Below are positions 49,047 to 60,805 of a stretch of 64,000 nt of DNA, in pieces. Positions within the stretch are counted from its first letter, which is position 1. The number at the start of each line of letters is the position of its first letter. The stretch is from contig NC_079202.1 in NCBI RefSeq assembly GCF_026745355.1, positions 33,603,508-33,667,507 of the forward strand, written 5' to 3'. The notes beneath the pieces were generated by a model, which worked only from the letters and a program-made list of their open reading frames with translations, was not told the DNA's origin and did no database searches. This stretch comes from Beta vulgaris subsp. vulgaris. Its lineage: Eukaryota > Streptophyta > Magnoliopsida > Caryophyllales > Amaranthaceae. The translations under genes and the position numbers were made by a program.

Positions 49047-50214
49047 TGTAAGTGCAAGTGACACTCAAGAGGGGGGTGAATTGTTTGTCCGAATTTTGTA
49101 AAATTTTTTATTATAGTAAGAACAGTAAAGGAACAGTTCTCTAGCAGCGGAAATAAAAGCAATGAATAAACAACACAAGGATTTAACGAGGTTCGACTTC
49201 TAATAAGTCTACGTCCTCCACTCACTTATTACTCTTTTATTAATCAACTCAGAATAACAAAAGAACTACACTCAATCACTTATGCACCTATGCACAAGAT
49301 GCTTCCCCAACTTCCACCTATGGAAGTTCAACCCAACCACCAACTATGATGGTTCAAATGAAGTTGATCCCCGATCAACTTCCCCAGCAAACTGAACTCA
49401 CAGAATGCTCAAATACAACCAGTTTTTCTCTCAAAACAAAACAGCCTAAATACGCTTAGAATGAGAGTAGTTTTAGTCCTTATTGTGGTATTAGGGTTTA
49501 TGCTAGGTTTGAGAGCTTGAGAGACAGAATGCTTTTTCTTAGAGTATACTGAAAATACGCGTGCAAAAAGCTCTGTTGTTTGTGTGCTAGCAGATTTCCT
49601 TAAATAAGCCTTTGGTAAGTAAATGTTACATGATATTATGAGAGTATATTTTCCTCGGAAGTATGGAAATCATTCCAAGAAAAATATACTCACCACTGAT
49701 TTTATTTGATAATAAATAAAATCAGTATAATATCATATAACACACTTACCATACTTAAGAAATCTTGCTCACACAACAAACCACGCATCCGTGTATTTTG
49801 AAAATCAATTTTGCGCGGAAAGAAAACTTTCCTAAAATACAAATGCGTGAAATAAACCCTAGAGGACTGGTTCAGATCTGTTCCCAAACTGTTCCAATCA
49901 ACCAAGTTTACTTGTAGTTTTGTATGACATGTGACCGAGGTTTCTTGTCATCCACAACTAACTCATCTCTCTAGTTTCAAACCTTTATAGTGCATCAACA
50001 CCTTTATACCAATTACATTGCATCTAAGACCTAAAAGTGCTACAACATGATCTTGGTCGTCATGCAATTCTTCAAGACTTAGCTTCACAAGCTTCTTCTT
50101 TCTATCCTTTGAACTTGTACTTTGGCACCTACACATGCAAACAGAAACATACATGTAATATAATAGTTCAATGTGGTTTGTCATCACTCAAAACTCAAAA
50201 CAGGGAACTCAACA
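49047..50214 (-). repeat. 5' LTR of the truncated copia element
   Basis: In plus reading it starts tgtaagtgcaagtg and ends gaactcaaca. Next to its left edge is the primer binding site (ggctctgatacca, 49032-49044, tRNA-Met type in reverse). About 1168 bp. The partner LTR is lost, so no age can be given. Confidence 0.85.
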
Positions 50215-50590
50215 GTAACCTCGAGCGAGGTCTCTTAACTTAATTCCTCGAGTTACCTGGGGCTCGTTGGCCCCTGGGTAACCTCGAGCGAGGTCTCTTA
50301 ACTTCCTCGAGTTACCTAGGGCTCATTGGCCCTTGGGTAACCTCGAGCGAGGTCTCTTAAACTTCCTCGAGTTACCTGGGGCTCATTGGCCCCTGGGTAA
50401 CCTCGAGCGAGGTCTCTTAAACTCTCTCGAGTTACCTAGGGCTCATTGGCTTCTGGGTAACCTCGAGAGAGGTCTCTTAACTTCCTCGAGTTACTTGGGG
50501 CTTATTGGCCCCAGGGTAACCTCGTACAAGGTCTCTTTAATCCCTTGAGTTTCCTGGGGCTCATTGGTCCCTCCCTAACCTCGAGTCAGG
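50215..50590. repeat. 59-bp hairpin repeat array, block 3
   Basis: About six units with the same hairpin layout as 44812-45469. It is the continuation of that array on the right side of the copia insertion. Confidence 0.92.
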
Positions 50591-50686
50591 TCTTTCCATC
50601 TCCTCAAGATAGAGAGAGGACCTAGCCATGGAGGGTGTTCCGATAATTTCCGCAAAACACGTGGCATCGGCAGTGGCCCTCGAGGT

Positions 50687-51040
50687 ACTCACTCGCTCCG
50701 TTGGTTGAGCTACTCACTCGCTCCCTTGGTCGAGCTACTCACTCGCTCCCTTGGTCGAGCTACTCACTCGCTCCCTTGGTCGAGCTACTCATTCGCTCCC
50801 TTGGTCGAGTTACTCACTCGCTCCCTTGGTTGAGCTACTCACTCGCTCCCTTGGTCGAGCTACTCACTCGCTCCCTTGGTCGAGCTACTCACTCGCTCCC
50901 TTGGTCGAGCTACTCAATCGCTCCCTTGGTCGAGCTACTCACTCGCTCCCTTGGTCGAGCTACTCACTCACTCCCTTGGTCGAGCTACTTACTTACACTC
51001 TTTCCTTTGGTCGAGCCACATACTCGCTCCCTTGGTCGAG
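50687..51040. repeat. 25-bp tandem repeat array, block 2
   Basis: About 14 units of the same 25-bp sequence as block 1, very homogeneous, followed by diverged units to 51060. Overlapping open frames arise from the repeat. Confidence 0.95.
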
Positions 51041-51060
51041 CCACTCCCTCGAAGCCGCTC

Positions 51061-52830
51061 ATCAAGCCACCCTCAACCTCGATGGACCTTCATCGATCCC
51101 AACTTGTAACTTTGAGGCATGTGCCATCGAGCTTGGTGGAGGTAGGTATGCAAACCATGGTCTTTACTCAAATACTTGTAGCTTTAGGGGATGGCCATCG
51201 AGCTTGGCGCCTAAAAGCAACGTGCTCGATAGATTTCACAGCTCGAGCAACATCCTCTGCAAACTCACGTAAACTAATGAGTGCATGAAAATAACAAGTC
51301 AATGCCAAATTTTATAGCTGGAGTTAGTAGATGCTTACATTTCAAGAGGCGCCAAGATTGAGTCACAAATGCAAATTGCAAACAGCCACTGGCGGTGGCC
51401 CACTTGGTATACATACATATATATTGTATATTGGGCCCATAAGTTTGAGAGCTACTTTCGAGTATCATTTTTATAAATTGTAATTTTAATTACCGCAGCT
51501 CGACATCACCATCCTTCGAGTACCCTATATTTCGAACATCACCGCGTCGCCGCATCACCGCATCACCGCACCACTCAAGCTTTTGAGCCTCCTCGAGATG
51601 TCTCTCTACCTCCCTCGGCATTTTCAAGTTCTTGTACTTAAAAGGGACCTCGAGCGTAATTATCTTTGTCGAAGAGGGTATGATTGTGCCTCGAAGGGCT
51701 AAAACAAGTGCATACACAAAAGCTTTTCGAATGGCCTGTAGCTCGATGAGGTAACAACATGGGAAAGTATTTTAAAACAAGTTCGAAGACTTCGACCTGT
51801 TTGTAAGATGGCGCCTAAACATAATATGTTCGAGAATTCATGCAGTTCAGGTGCTCGAATTGGCTATTATATAAAGCCATCTCGACTCGAAGCAACGTTG
51901 ACACTCGACGTAATATATTCGAGTGCTCGACTTGCTTTTCAAGAGCCACTACATTTAATGGTTTAAAAAGTGAACTGCCGAAGTTTAGCATGGATCCTCC
52001 TCGAGCACATGATTTCGGCACGACAGCGGCACACAAGCAACCGATTCTATTGCACTCTTCGAACACAGGTTGGTTCCTAGAGTCCTCTCCCTCTCTCGAA
52101 TAGTGAGAAAAGGAGGCCATCCGAGTACTCTTGGCTCATGTTCGCCGCAACGCTCGGTTCGTGCTCGAGCTCGAGCTCGCTTGGTTCATGCTCGAGGAAG
52201 CTGAGCATGCTTATGAAGTCATAGTTTGCTCGAAGAGGATATAAGTCCGCTGCTCGAGCTACTCATCCTCTGCTCGAGCACTCGACACTCTCTCCTGCTC
52301 GATATCATGCGTCAAGTCCCATTCATAGCTCGGCATCATATTATTCCTAGACCCCAAGCCTCGAGAGAGGCTTACCTATGATTGCGGGCCTCGGCCTTTT
52401 GATTGCATGAGGACGCTTGCCTTGCTCGAGGAAGATGAGTACAGTGATCGAAGGTCGCATGAAGCCGTTGAGCTTTGGTCTACTCGAAGAGTCTTAAATA
52501 TTCGAAGTTGGAAGTTGGCGCCTAAATGCCATTTCCTCGAGTTATAATGCCACTAACATTTGTTATAAAGGCCCACATGGAAAAATACAAGTCAACCTTA
52601 ATTTAATCCTTGGTTATCATTAAATGCATTACAAAAGGCACCAAGATGAATTGAGCATACAAATTGGTACATGGAAACGTGCTGCTGGTCTATTTGTGTA
52701 TATATACATATATATTGTATACTTGAGTCCACAAGGTCAAAGCTATTTTCGAAGTATAATAATCAGCGAAATTCCGCTCAACACACGATCTCCACATGGG
52801 TCTTCCATCGTATATTGAGCGTGGGGCTAA
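51061..52830. other. LARD 3' non-coding region
   Basis: CTCGA-rich sequence without a credible ORF. A block at 51380-51480 (atacatatatattgtata with flanks) recurs in diverged form at 52670-52760, suggesting an internal duplication. The segment ends in the polypurine tract before the 3' LTR. Confidence 0.6.
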
Positions 52831-53238
52831 TGTTTGGGTCCAAAAATATGGCGAGCCCAATAACATGTGACAAGGTAAAAATACCCTCACTGGGAATTCA
52901 GCCTGACATATATAATAGCCTATAGCCTTGTTAGGCTCAAAATCACTGAAGGGACAAAAATACCCCTGTTGACAATACAAATTGCAGTTTTCATCTGGAA
53001 CAACTCTCTATAAATAGGGAACGTATCCCCATAACTCAAGTATCTAATCTCTATGACTTGAGAACTTCTCTCACTACTTTCTCCCTCCACAAAGTTATTT
53101 TACTGACTAGAGCGTCGGAGGGGCGTTCACGGGGCACCCCCCGGGGTAGGTTTCCTTTTTTTGCAGGATTATAGCCGACCAAACGAGGCCTGGCCGAAAT
53201 GGACGTGGGCACAGCTCGAGACGACTCCCCAAATATCG
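52831..53238 (+). repeat. 3' LTR of the LARD-like element
   Basis: 408 bp, matching 39924-40332. It starts tgtttgggtcc after the purine tract and ends near aaatatcg. The sequence after it returns to LTR C. Confidence 0.88.
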
Positions 53239-53272
53239 TAATAATACAAACTTTGATTTTGTCTTAAAAATA

Positions 53273-53633
53273 AGGATTTTTAACAAGAATAGTACAAACT
53301 TTTACCCGTTTTCTCGTAATAATACAAACTTTTGTTTATTTTTTAATAATACAAACTTTTGATCAAAATTCCTCCGATAAGGTAATATCGGTTATTAACT
53401 TATTGTAGGAGGTAACATGTTGATGTGGTTCAGGTGGGTGGGGGTTGGGAGAAGAGGGAGAAAGAAGAAAGATCATTTTATATTTTTTTTGACTTGTTTT
53501 ACAGGTTACAAGTCAACTTGACCTACTGCAGGAATTTTCATGTAAAGTTTGTATTATTAAAAAATAATCAAAAGTTTGTATTATTGCGATAGAACGGGCA
53601 AAAGTTTTGTATTACTGTAGTTAAAAAATCCTT
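53273..53633. mobile_element. Foldback MITE in LTR C
   Basis: Inverted arms of about 90 bp start aaggatttttaac on the left and mirror to gttaaaaaatcctt on the right. They share inner blocks such as ataatacaaacttttg. Flanking taaaaata/taaaataa fits a duplication of about 9 bp when compared with the uninterrupted LTR D sequence (ttaaaaataaaggtaaaat near 63711). Length 361 bp. Probably Mutator-type, by duplication length. Confidence 0.75.
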
Positions 53634-54192
53634 AAAATAAAGGTAAAATACTAAAACTAATTTAAAATTCAAATAAACTAAAAGAAAAGGAAAAGGAGTT
53701 TTAAGAATCAGTTTCTCAAACTGAGAAACGAACAAACGAAAGAAGGGGGGCGACATAGGAGGCACGAAGCAGGGGAGAAGAAGGAGGTTTGTGGTGCTAG
53801 TGGTTCGGTATGCGGCGGCGGGAGTTAGACACCAGGGGAGCCTCGAAAAAGGGTCGGGCTGGGTTCGAGTGGTGTAAAGGCGACAGCAGGGGTGCTGTAG
53901 AGGCGCCACGAAAGGGGAGGAAGTTGGTGGTTCTGCGTGCCGCGGTGGTGACGGCGAAGGTTGAGCTGGTTGGTGCGGTGGTTTCCGGTGGTGAAGTGAA
54001 ACAGAGGGAATGTGTTTAATGGTGAGTTGAATTTCATTTTTAATTTTTCAAAAACAAAATCAGAAATAAAGGGAGAATAGAAAGGATTGAGGCAAGCCTT
54101 TGAGGATTGTTTGCTTGAGCAATTTGGAAGAAAGCAATTCAGTATTTATAAAGGGTTTGGTCAGAATTTTTGAATTTTGGTCAAGCTCCAGT

Positions 54193-55243
54193 CACTAGTG
54201 GAAAAAACTCCACCTGATGCGGTCAAAATCGCCTTTCTAATGCAGTTTTGGTCTGCATCAAACGGGCTCACAGGAGCTTACAACCATTTACTGATGCGGT
54301 CCAAAACCGCGTCAGAAAGGACTTACTAATGTGATTCTTAGCGAAAACCACATCAGTTAATGTGATTAGCTGATGCGGTTTTCTTTAAGAACCACATCAG
54401 ATTCTAGAGTTTATGTCCAAAAAAAAATTGCAGACTTGCAGGTGTGTAACCACTTTCATACCAAAAGTTACATGCTGCTTTCACCAATAACAATACATAT
54501 AACCACCTAAAAACAAATTTGAATACCAAAAAATCATATACATACATATATATACAATAAAAATACATACACAATTCCAATTCAACAATAAAAAAAACGA
54601 ACTAAAAACATAACGAAAAGCAACGAAAATTACAGAAATTATAGAAAATGACTGGAATTTTTTTAAAAAAAAATAGATCTAACTAAAAACGACGAAAACG
54701 ACGCTGCATTCCTCGTTGCATTCGGCGGCACGAAACGATGGCGAGTCAGATGTGCATATATGCAGCGGCACGAAAACGACGACGAGTGTATGTTACGTTG
54801 AAGGCGGCGCATAATTTCTCTGCATTCTTCTCTTTGGTTCGTTGTTGCGATTCGTCGTTGAGGAGGGAGGAGGAAGGAGAAAGAAGGGCGTCAGCTTGAG
54901 AGATGAGGGGGCGCCATGGGTGGAGTTGGGGAGGATTAGGGTTGAGTTGAGCAAGGAGAGAGGGAGAGGAATGAGTTGGGGGTCGCGCATAATGAAACGA
55001 ATTGGGATTTAGGGTTAGATGGGAGAAACGAATTCGCAAATGAGTTAGGCCACGTATTTGTTGGGTTGAGTTGGGGACCGCTCATTTTTATGGACTGAAA
55101 TCTGTTGCGATCCATAAAAGAACCTCATCAGTTTCTAAAATCTGATACGGTCTAGAAAAGGATCGCATCATATTGTCCTCTCATCTTTTCACTCTGAGCA
55201 TAATGAAATCTGGTTGCATCATATAAGGTTTTTTCCATTAGTG
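54193..55243. mobile_element. Non-autonomous CACTA element 1
   Basis: Ends are cactagtggaaaaaac and, reversed, cactaatggaaaaaac. Subterminal repeats of ctgatgcggt/accgcatcag occur at both ends (54208-54400, 55085-55230). Length 1051 bp, with no transposase. The flanks agt/att fit an imperfect 3-bp duplication. An open frame on the minus strand (55039-54746) reads proline-rich protein and resembles promoter/5' leader DNA more than a gene. Confidence 0.85.
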
Positions 55244-55919
55244 ATTACTGGTGGAGGTGTGAGAGCTATGGTGTTAGGGTTAGCTTTTTGACTGATTTCA
55301 CCCCTAAAATCTGAAATTGTGGACTAAAATCAATTTCTACTGAAAGAGACTGTAATTTTGTCGAAAATTGTGGTTCCTTTGTTGCTGTAAATCAGACGTG
55401 AGAAGAGGAGGAAGATGGTGATACTGAATCACGGCTAAAAAGACAAATGGACTATGGACTTGGCTTTGGGCTTTATATGTGGATTGCTAAAATGGATGGA
55501 CATTTTATAAGAATACCCACAACCAACTAAAGATTTCAATTACCACAATTAAATTGTTTAGAAATAATAAAATGAATAATAAAACAAGTTTCAATTAAAT
55601 CACTTAAATAAAACTTGTTAAATAAATCAAAACTAAATGAAATCATTATTTTAATAAAACTTGTTGAATAAATCAAAACATAATTATTAAATAAAATTGC
55701 ATTATCATAAAAATAATTTTACGTGGAAATAATGTTAAACCTTAGTAAATAATAAAATAAACTCTGAAAAGTCGGGGTATTACATCTACTCCTCCTTAAA
55801 AACAAAGTTAGTCCTCAAACTTTAAAGTTAGATGTGTGCTATTAACGAAACAGTACCTCTGCACTTTGTTAGTATTTTATATTCGGTCCTCCTTAAGGAG
55901 TTTCGTCCCCGAAACTCAA

Positions 55920-57290
55920 TAATCATACCTCTGAAAAGAGTTTAGGATAACGCTTTCTCATGTCGTCTTCTATTTCCCAAGTTGCTTCCTCGGTTTGATG
56001 ATTAGACCATAAAACTTTGACTAACTTTATTGCCTTATTTCAGGTGTTTCTCGTTTTGGAATCAAGGATTCTAACAAGACGTTCTTGAAATGTGAGGATC
56101 TCATCTAGTTCAATGGTTTCAGGTTGGATAACATGAGAGGGGTCAGGAACGTATTTACGGAGTTGATCCACATGAAAACATTATGAATCTTGGCTAATTA
56201 TGTAGGTAAGACTAACTTATAAGCCACTTGTCCAATTCTTTCCAATACCTCATAAGGTTTTATATAACGAGGACTCAGCTTTCCTTTCCTACCGAACCTC
56301 ATTAGTCCCTTGGTTGGTGAAACTTTTAGCATCACTTTCTCTCCAACTGCCAACTCCAAATCCCGTCTCCTTTGATTGGCATATGACTTTTGTCGATCCT
56401 GAGCTGCTTTCAAACGCTCTTGAATCAACTTCTTGGTAGTCTCTTCTATCATTTCTAGTCCCAAATTCAACGAATCGTTCACATCGCTCCAGCTTATAGG
56501 TTTCCTACATTTACGTTCATACAACGCCTCATAAGGTGTCATTCCTATGCTCAATTAATAAATGTTGTTGTACGAGAATTCAATGTACATCAAATGATCA
56601 TCACAATAACCTCCGAAATCCTTCACAAATGCTCTCAACATATCCTCCAAGGTCTGAATCGTTCATTCTGTTTGATCATCCGTTGCTGGGTGGAAGGTTG
56701 TGCTGAATTTCAATAGTGTACCCACGGCTGTCTGAAGTTGTTTCCAGAACTTAGATAAGAATCTTCAGTTCCTAACTGAAACGATGTCCTTCGGGATACC
56801 ATGTAGCCTAACTACCTCATTGAAGTAAGCATCTGCCAACTGTTTCAACAACCAAGTATCCTTCGTTGCTACTAATCTTGCCGTCTTAGTCAAACAATCC
56901 ACTATTACCCATATTGCATTCTTTCCCGACCTCGTATATGGTAACTCCATGATGAAATCCATAGAGATATATTCTCATTTCCATCCTGGCACTTCCAACG
57001 GTTGCAATTTTCCTCCAAGCTTCATATGACGTATTTTCACCCTCTGGCATGTTAAACATTTTGCCACGAAGTCGGTTACTTTCTGCTTCAACCTAGGCCA
57101 CCAAAAATGCTTCTACAAATATCTGTAAAGCTTATATCCTCTTGGATGTATGGAATACGGCGAACTATGGGATTCGCTTAGAATTCTCGTCTTGAGTTCC
57201 TCGTCCCGTGGCACACACAATCTCCGTTTATAGTTCGTAACACCATTGGCGTCGATCTTGAACTCTGGTGCTTGACCATTTACTTTCATC
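55920..57290 (-). pseudogene. Integrase and chromodomain-like tail, region 3
   Basis: Core fragments are MDFIMELPYTRSGKNAIWVI and HGIPKDIVSVRN (56765-56962). In the latter the second catalytic Asp region reads SVRN instead of SDRD. The C-terminal part is at 56198-56554 (MTPYEALYERKCRKPISW, VGEKVMLKVSPTKG, SPRYIKPYEVL). The tail (about 55930-56190) aligns with the chromodomain-like part of region 1. Not active as read. Confidence 0.88.
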
Positions 57291-57328
57291 TCTCTTAACT
57301 CGCTTAACCACTTATCTTCAGCTTGCTT

Positions 57329-57936
57329 CTACCGAATCTCCTCAAATATGTCTGGTCCAGCAGTAAGAGCATTCAATTGAGCTTTCACATAATCGGGTTC
57401 AACTATTTCTAGACTCAATCTCTTGATCTTTTCACACAGTTCATTTGCCAAAATCAACATGTTTAGTGAATGAGCACTCTTCCTACTCAATGTGACAACT
57501 AGTATGTTTGCTTTTCCTTCTTGATACACTATCTTCAAATCATTTTCGTTTATAAGCTCGAGCCAACATCTTTGTCTCATATTCAACTCCTTTTGTGTAT
57601 ACAGATACTTCAAACTCTTGTGATCTGTATAGACTTTATACTGCACTCCATACAAGTAATATTTTGAAATTTTCAGCGCAAACGTGATCGCTCCTAACTC
57701 CAAGTATGAGTAGGGTGATTTTCTCATGCGGTTTGAGTTGTCTCGACGCATAGGCCACTACTTTCATGTTGCATCAAAACACACCCAAAACCTTTCTTCG
57801 AGGCATCACTATAAACTTCGAATCCTTCTTCTCCAGAGGGCAATATCAATATCGGGGTTGTTGTAAGTCTTTTCTTCAACTCCTGAACTGCTTTTTCACA
57901 CTTATCATCCCAAGAAAATTTTGTTGTTTTCTTCAC
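57329..57936 (-). pseudogene. RNase H region, region 3
   Basis: Two overlapping frames: 57936-57724 (KFSWDDKCEKAVQELKKRL, FEVYSDASKKGFGCVLMQ) and 57751-57329 (SPYSYLELGAITFALKISKYY, VYTDHKSLKYLYTQKELNMRQ). The Asp and Glu of the RNase H core are visible (YSDAS, YLELGAI, YTDHKSL). One frameshift at about 57740 separates the halves. Region 1 lacks this domain altogether. Confidence 0.92.
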
Positions 57937-58065
57937 CAGGTTGGTGAGAGGTTAGGTCGTTCTCGAAAAATTTTACAAATCTCCGGTAATATCCGCCTAA
58001 CGCAAGAAACTCCTTACTTCGGTGACGTTCTTAGGTTGACGCCAATTGGTCACTGCTTGAATCTT

Positions 58066-59324
58066 CTATGGATCTACGTAAACGCCTTCTTTTGCTATCA
58101 CATGATCCAAAAATGATACTTTTTCCAACCGAAATTCCCACTTTGAGAACTTGGCGTATGATAACTTTTCTAAAAGAATCTCCAATACTTTCCTCAACTG
58201 AGCCTCATCATCTTCTTTACCCTTCAAGTACACCAATATATCGTCAATGAACAAAATCACGAACTTGTCAAGGTATGGCTGGAAAGATATGTTTATGAGG
58301 TCCATGAAAGCTCCTAGTGAGTCCAGAAGGCATAACTGTGAACTCATAATGGTCATATCTCGTACGAAAGGTTGTTTTCAGGATGTCCTCTTCAGCAATT
58401 CGTAATTGGTGATACCCGACTCAAATCGATCCTGGAAAACACTGTTGCACCTTGAAGCTGATCGAACAAATCCTCGGTTCTCGGGAGCGGATATTTATTC
58501 TTTACCGTGGCATTATTCAACTCCGAATAATCGATGCATAATCTCAAAGATCCGTCTTTCTTCCTAACAAACAATACCGGGGCTCCCCAAGGCGAAACAC
58601 TAGGCCGAATGTACCCTTTTTCCAACAATTCCTTCAATCGCACCTTTAATTCTTGCAATTCTGCAGGTGCCACTTGATACGGGGCCTTAAAGATTGGTCT
58701 TGCTCCCAGGGCTAAGTTGATCTTAAAGCTCACCTCCTTGACTGGCGGCATTCCAGGTAGTTCTTCGAAAAATACATTCGGAAACTCCTTTACTATCGAA
58801 ATTTGAGTCAACTCCTCGTTTTCCATGATTATGTATCTTACTTGGCACAGGTAGACTGGGTAGCATTTTCTAAGATAGGTTTGAAGGTTCAGGGTAGAGA
58901 TTATTTTGGTGTCATACTGGAAGGCTATGCCTTTATAAGATATCATATTTCCCTTTGGTCCTCTAAGAGATATTTTCCGGTTATGAAACTCGATTTTGGC
59001 TTTATACTTATCTAACCAATCCATTACCAAGATAACGTCAAATTCCTTTAGGTCAAAAACGATAAGATCGACGGGTAATTTGGTACCAGCTATGACTACA
59101 AGGATACTTTGGAAAAGAGATTTACAAGAAATAGCTTCACCTGTGGGCATGACTATATTGGCTCGACAAGACTGGGTAGACTTGAGGGGATACTTATTAA
59201 CAAAAGTGCTAGAAATAAAAGAATGAGACGCTCCGGAATCAAAGAGTACATAAGCAGGATTTGAGTTCACGAGAAAAGTACCCGTCACAACATTGGCATC
59301 GGTATCAGCTTCAATTTGGCTCAC
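58066..59324 (-). pseudogene. Protease and reverse transcriptase, region 3
   Basis: The 310-codon frame 59324-58392 has an intact protease site ([11 protein letters not shown]), then the linker and RT N-terminus ([59 protein letters not shown]). A frameshift follows. RT resumes at 58356-58066 with the active site FIDDILVYLKGKE and [15 protein letters not shown]. Typical Tekay/Del-type RT. Confidence 0.92.
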
Positions 59325-59339
59325 GACATTGATTCTTCC

Positions 59340-60443
59340 ACTGGTTTAGCCTCCATTGCCATTCTTTCCAAAGTTTCCATTTCCACCTCCAAAAGAGCGG
59401 TTGTCTAAGTTCCCATTCTGTGCAGCATTTCCTCCACTGCGCGGTTGATATTGAACTTTTGAATTATGTTTCCACCTCCATTGTTCCCATTATTACCATT
59501 GTTCACATTTAGTCCATTTTGAGCTTGCTTCTTAGGACAGTTGAATGATTTGTGACCTACTTCTCCATACTCAAAACATTCTTTTCACCCTGACAAGTGA
59601 ATCCTAGATGGCTCTTGGCACACTTCTTACAAACAAGTTTTTTTGGTTCTTATTTCCTTCCTGGCCCTGTTGTCCAGAAGTCTGATTGTTGCGGTTGTTG
59701 TATCGTCCACCATTGTTGTTGTTGTTTCCACCATTGTTGTTGTTGGACCTTTTGTCGTACCCTTGACTGTTGTTGTTCCTGGCAGGTTCTTTTCTTTTAT
59801 GTCTACTTAGCACATCTCTCTCACGTTGTAGAATTCTCTCTAGGTTTAAGGCCTTAGCATACGCTTCTGCAAAAGTAGTTGAGGTGTTACCTCCCATTCG
59901 AGTCTGAAGATCAAACTTAAGTCCGTCTTCAAACTTCTGGGCCTTAGTGCCATGATCTGGCACTACAGTTCGGCAAAAGCGGGCATACTCATTAAAAATC
60001 TGAGCGTACTCTTGCACACTCATGTTATAGCTTTGGTTGAATCTACAAAACTCATTATATTTCTGCCTTCGAATGTGCTCGAGGAAGGATCAAGTCTTAA
60101 TCGCTACCTTAATCACTTCACAGTTAAAGTTCTCTTGAGCTTTAACAGTGGGTCCTACACTTTCCCACCAAGTATCGGCATCTTCGTGTAAGTAAAAGGT
60201 TGTTTGGTCTACTTTCTAGGCCTCAGGCGTGCCGTGGCCGTGAAAATCTTTTCAAAGTCTCTTATCCAATTCTCAAGAAGTACTGGGTCTTCTCTCCGAA
60301 TAAAGGTCAGTGGTTTTAAAGTAGAAATATTTTTTGCCATTGCAGCTTGCGGATCGTCTCCATGATGGTTATTGTTGATCTAGTTTTGAAAGAGTAAGCC
60401 AAAGCTTTCAGTCGCGCTGCAACTTGTTCAGGAGTTTCGGCCA
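59340..60443 (-). pseudogene. Gag, region 3
   Basis: The start is near 60443 (AETPEQVAARLK). The gag domain runs through broken frames to the open frame 60023-59604 (MSVQEYAQIFNEYARFCRTV, KALNLERILQRERDVLSRH) and the Asn-rich linker. In the zinc knuckle (about 59545-59585) the second Cys is replaced by Tyr (CFEYGEVGHKSFNC). The intact version is in region 1. Confidence 0.85.
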
Positions 60444-60805
60444 TTTGGTTTTCTTGCCGCCTTACCCTAGATCGTGTATAAACGTATTGCATAAGCCACC
60501 TCCTTTATTCACATTGGTGTTCCCACCATTCACATTGATCCTTAAATAAGGGCTAATTTACATAAATATATAATCAAGGTTCATTCGATCTATTTATTTT
60601 TCCACACAGCATAATCAGGTCATATACCGAAAGTTTCATCATTTCATTACTCAAAGAGTACCATGCACATTTCATTCATCACATAGGAGTTGTTTTAGTT
60701 TCCATAATTAAGGAATACTAGCATCACAAAACAACTTAACGTTAATAAGTCTACTACGGGTTTACTTAGATTCCTAGTGGTTAAGGCTAGCTAGGGTTGA
60801 AGGTT

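Larger units (their letters stand above)
45470..50214 (-). mobile_element. Truncated Sirevirus-like Ty1/copia element
   Basis: Minus-strand element with 5' LTR (49047-50214), primer binding site, long gag and protease-integrase. It stops in integrase at about 45481. Reverse transcriptase, RNase H and the 3' LTR are missing. The long gag with coiled-coil region and two zinc knuckles, and the gag start, suggest the Sirevirus/Maximus group (inference from memory). The deletion junction carries a 17-bp repeat (see findings). It splits the 59-bp repeat array of the LARD. Confidence 0.88.
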
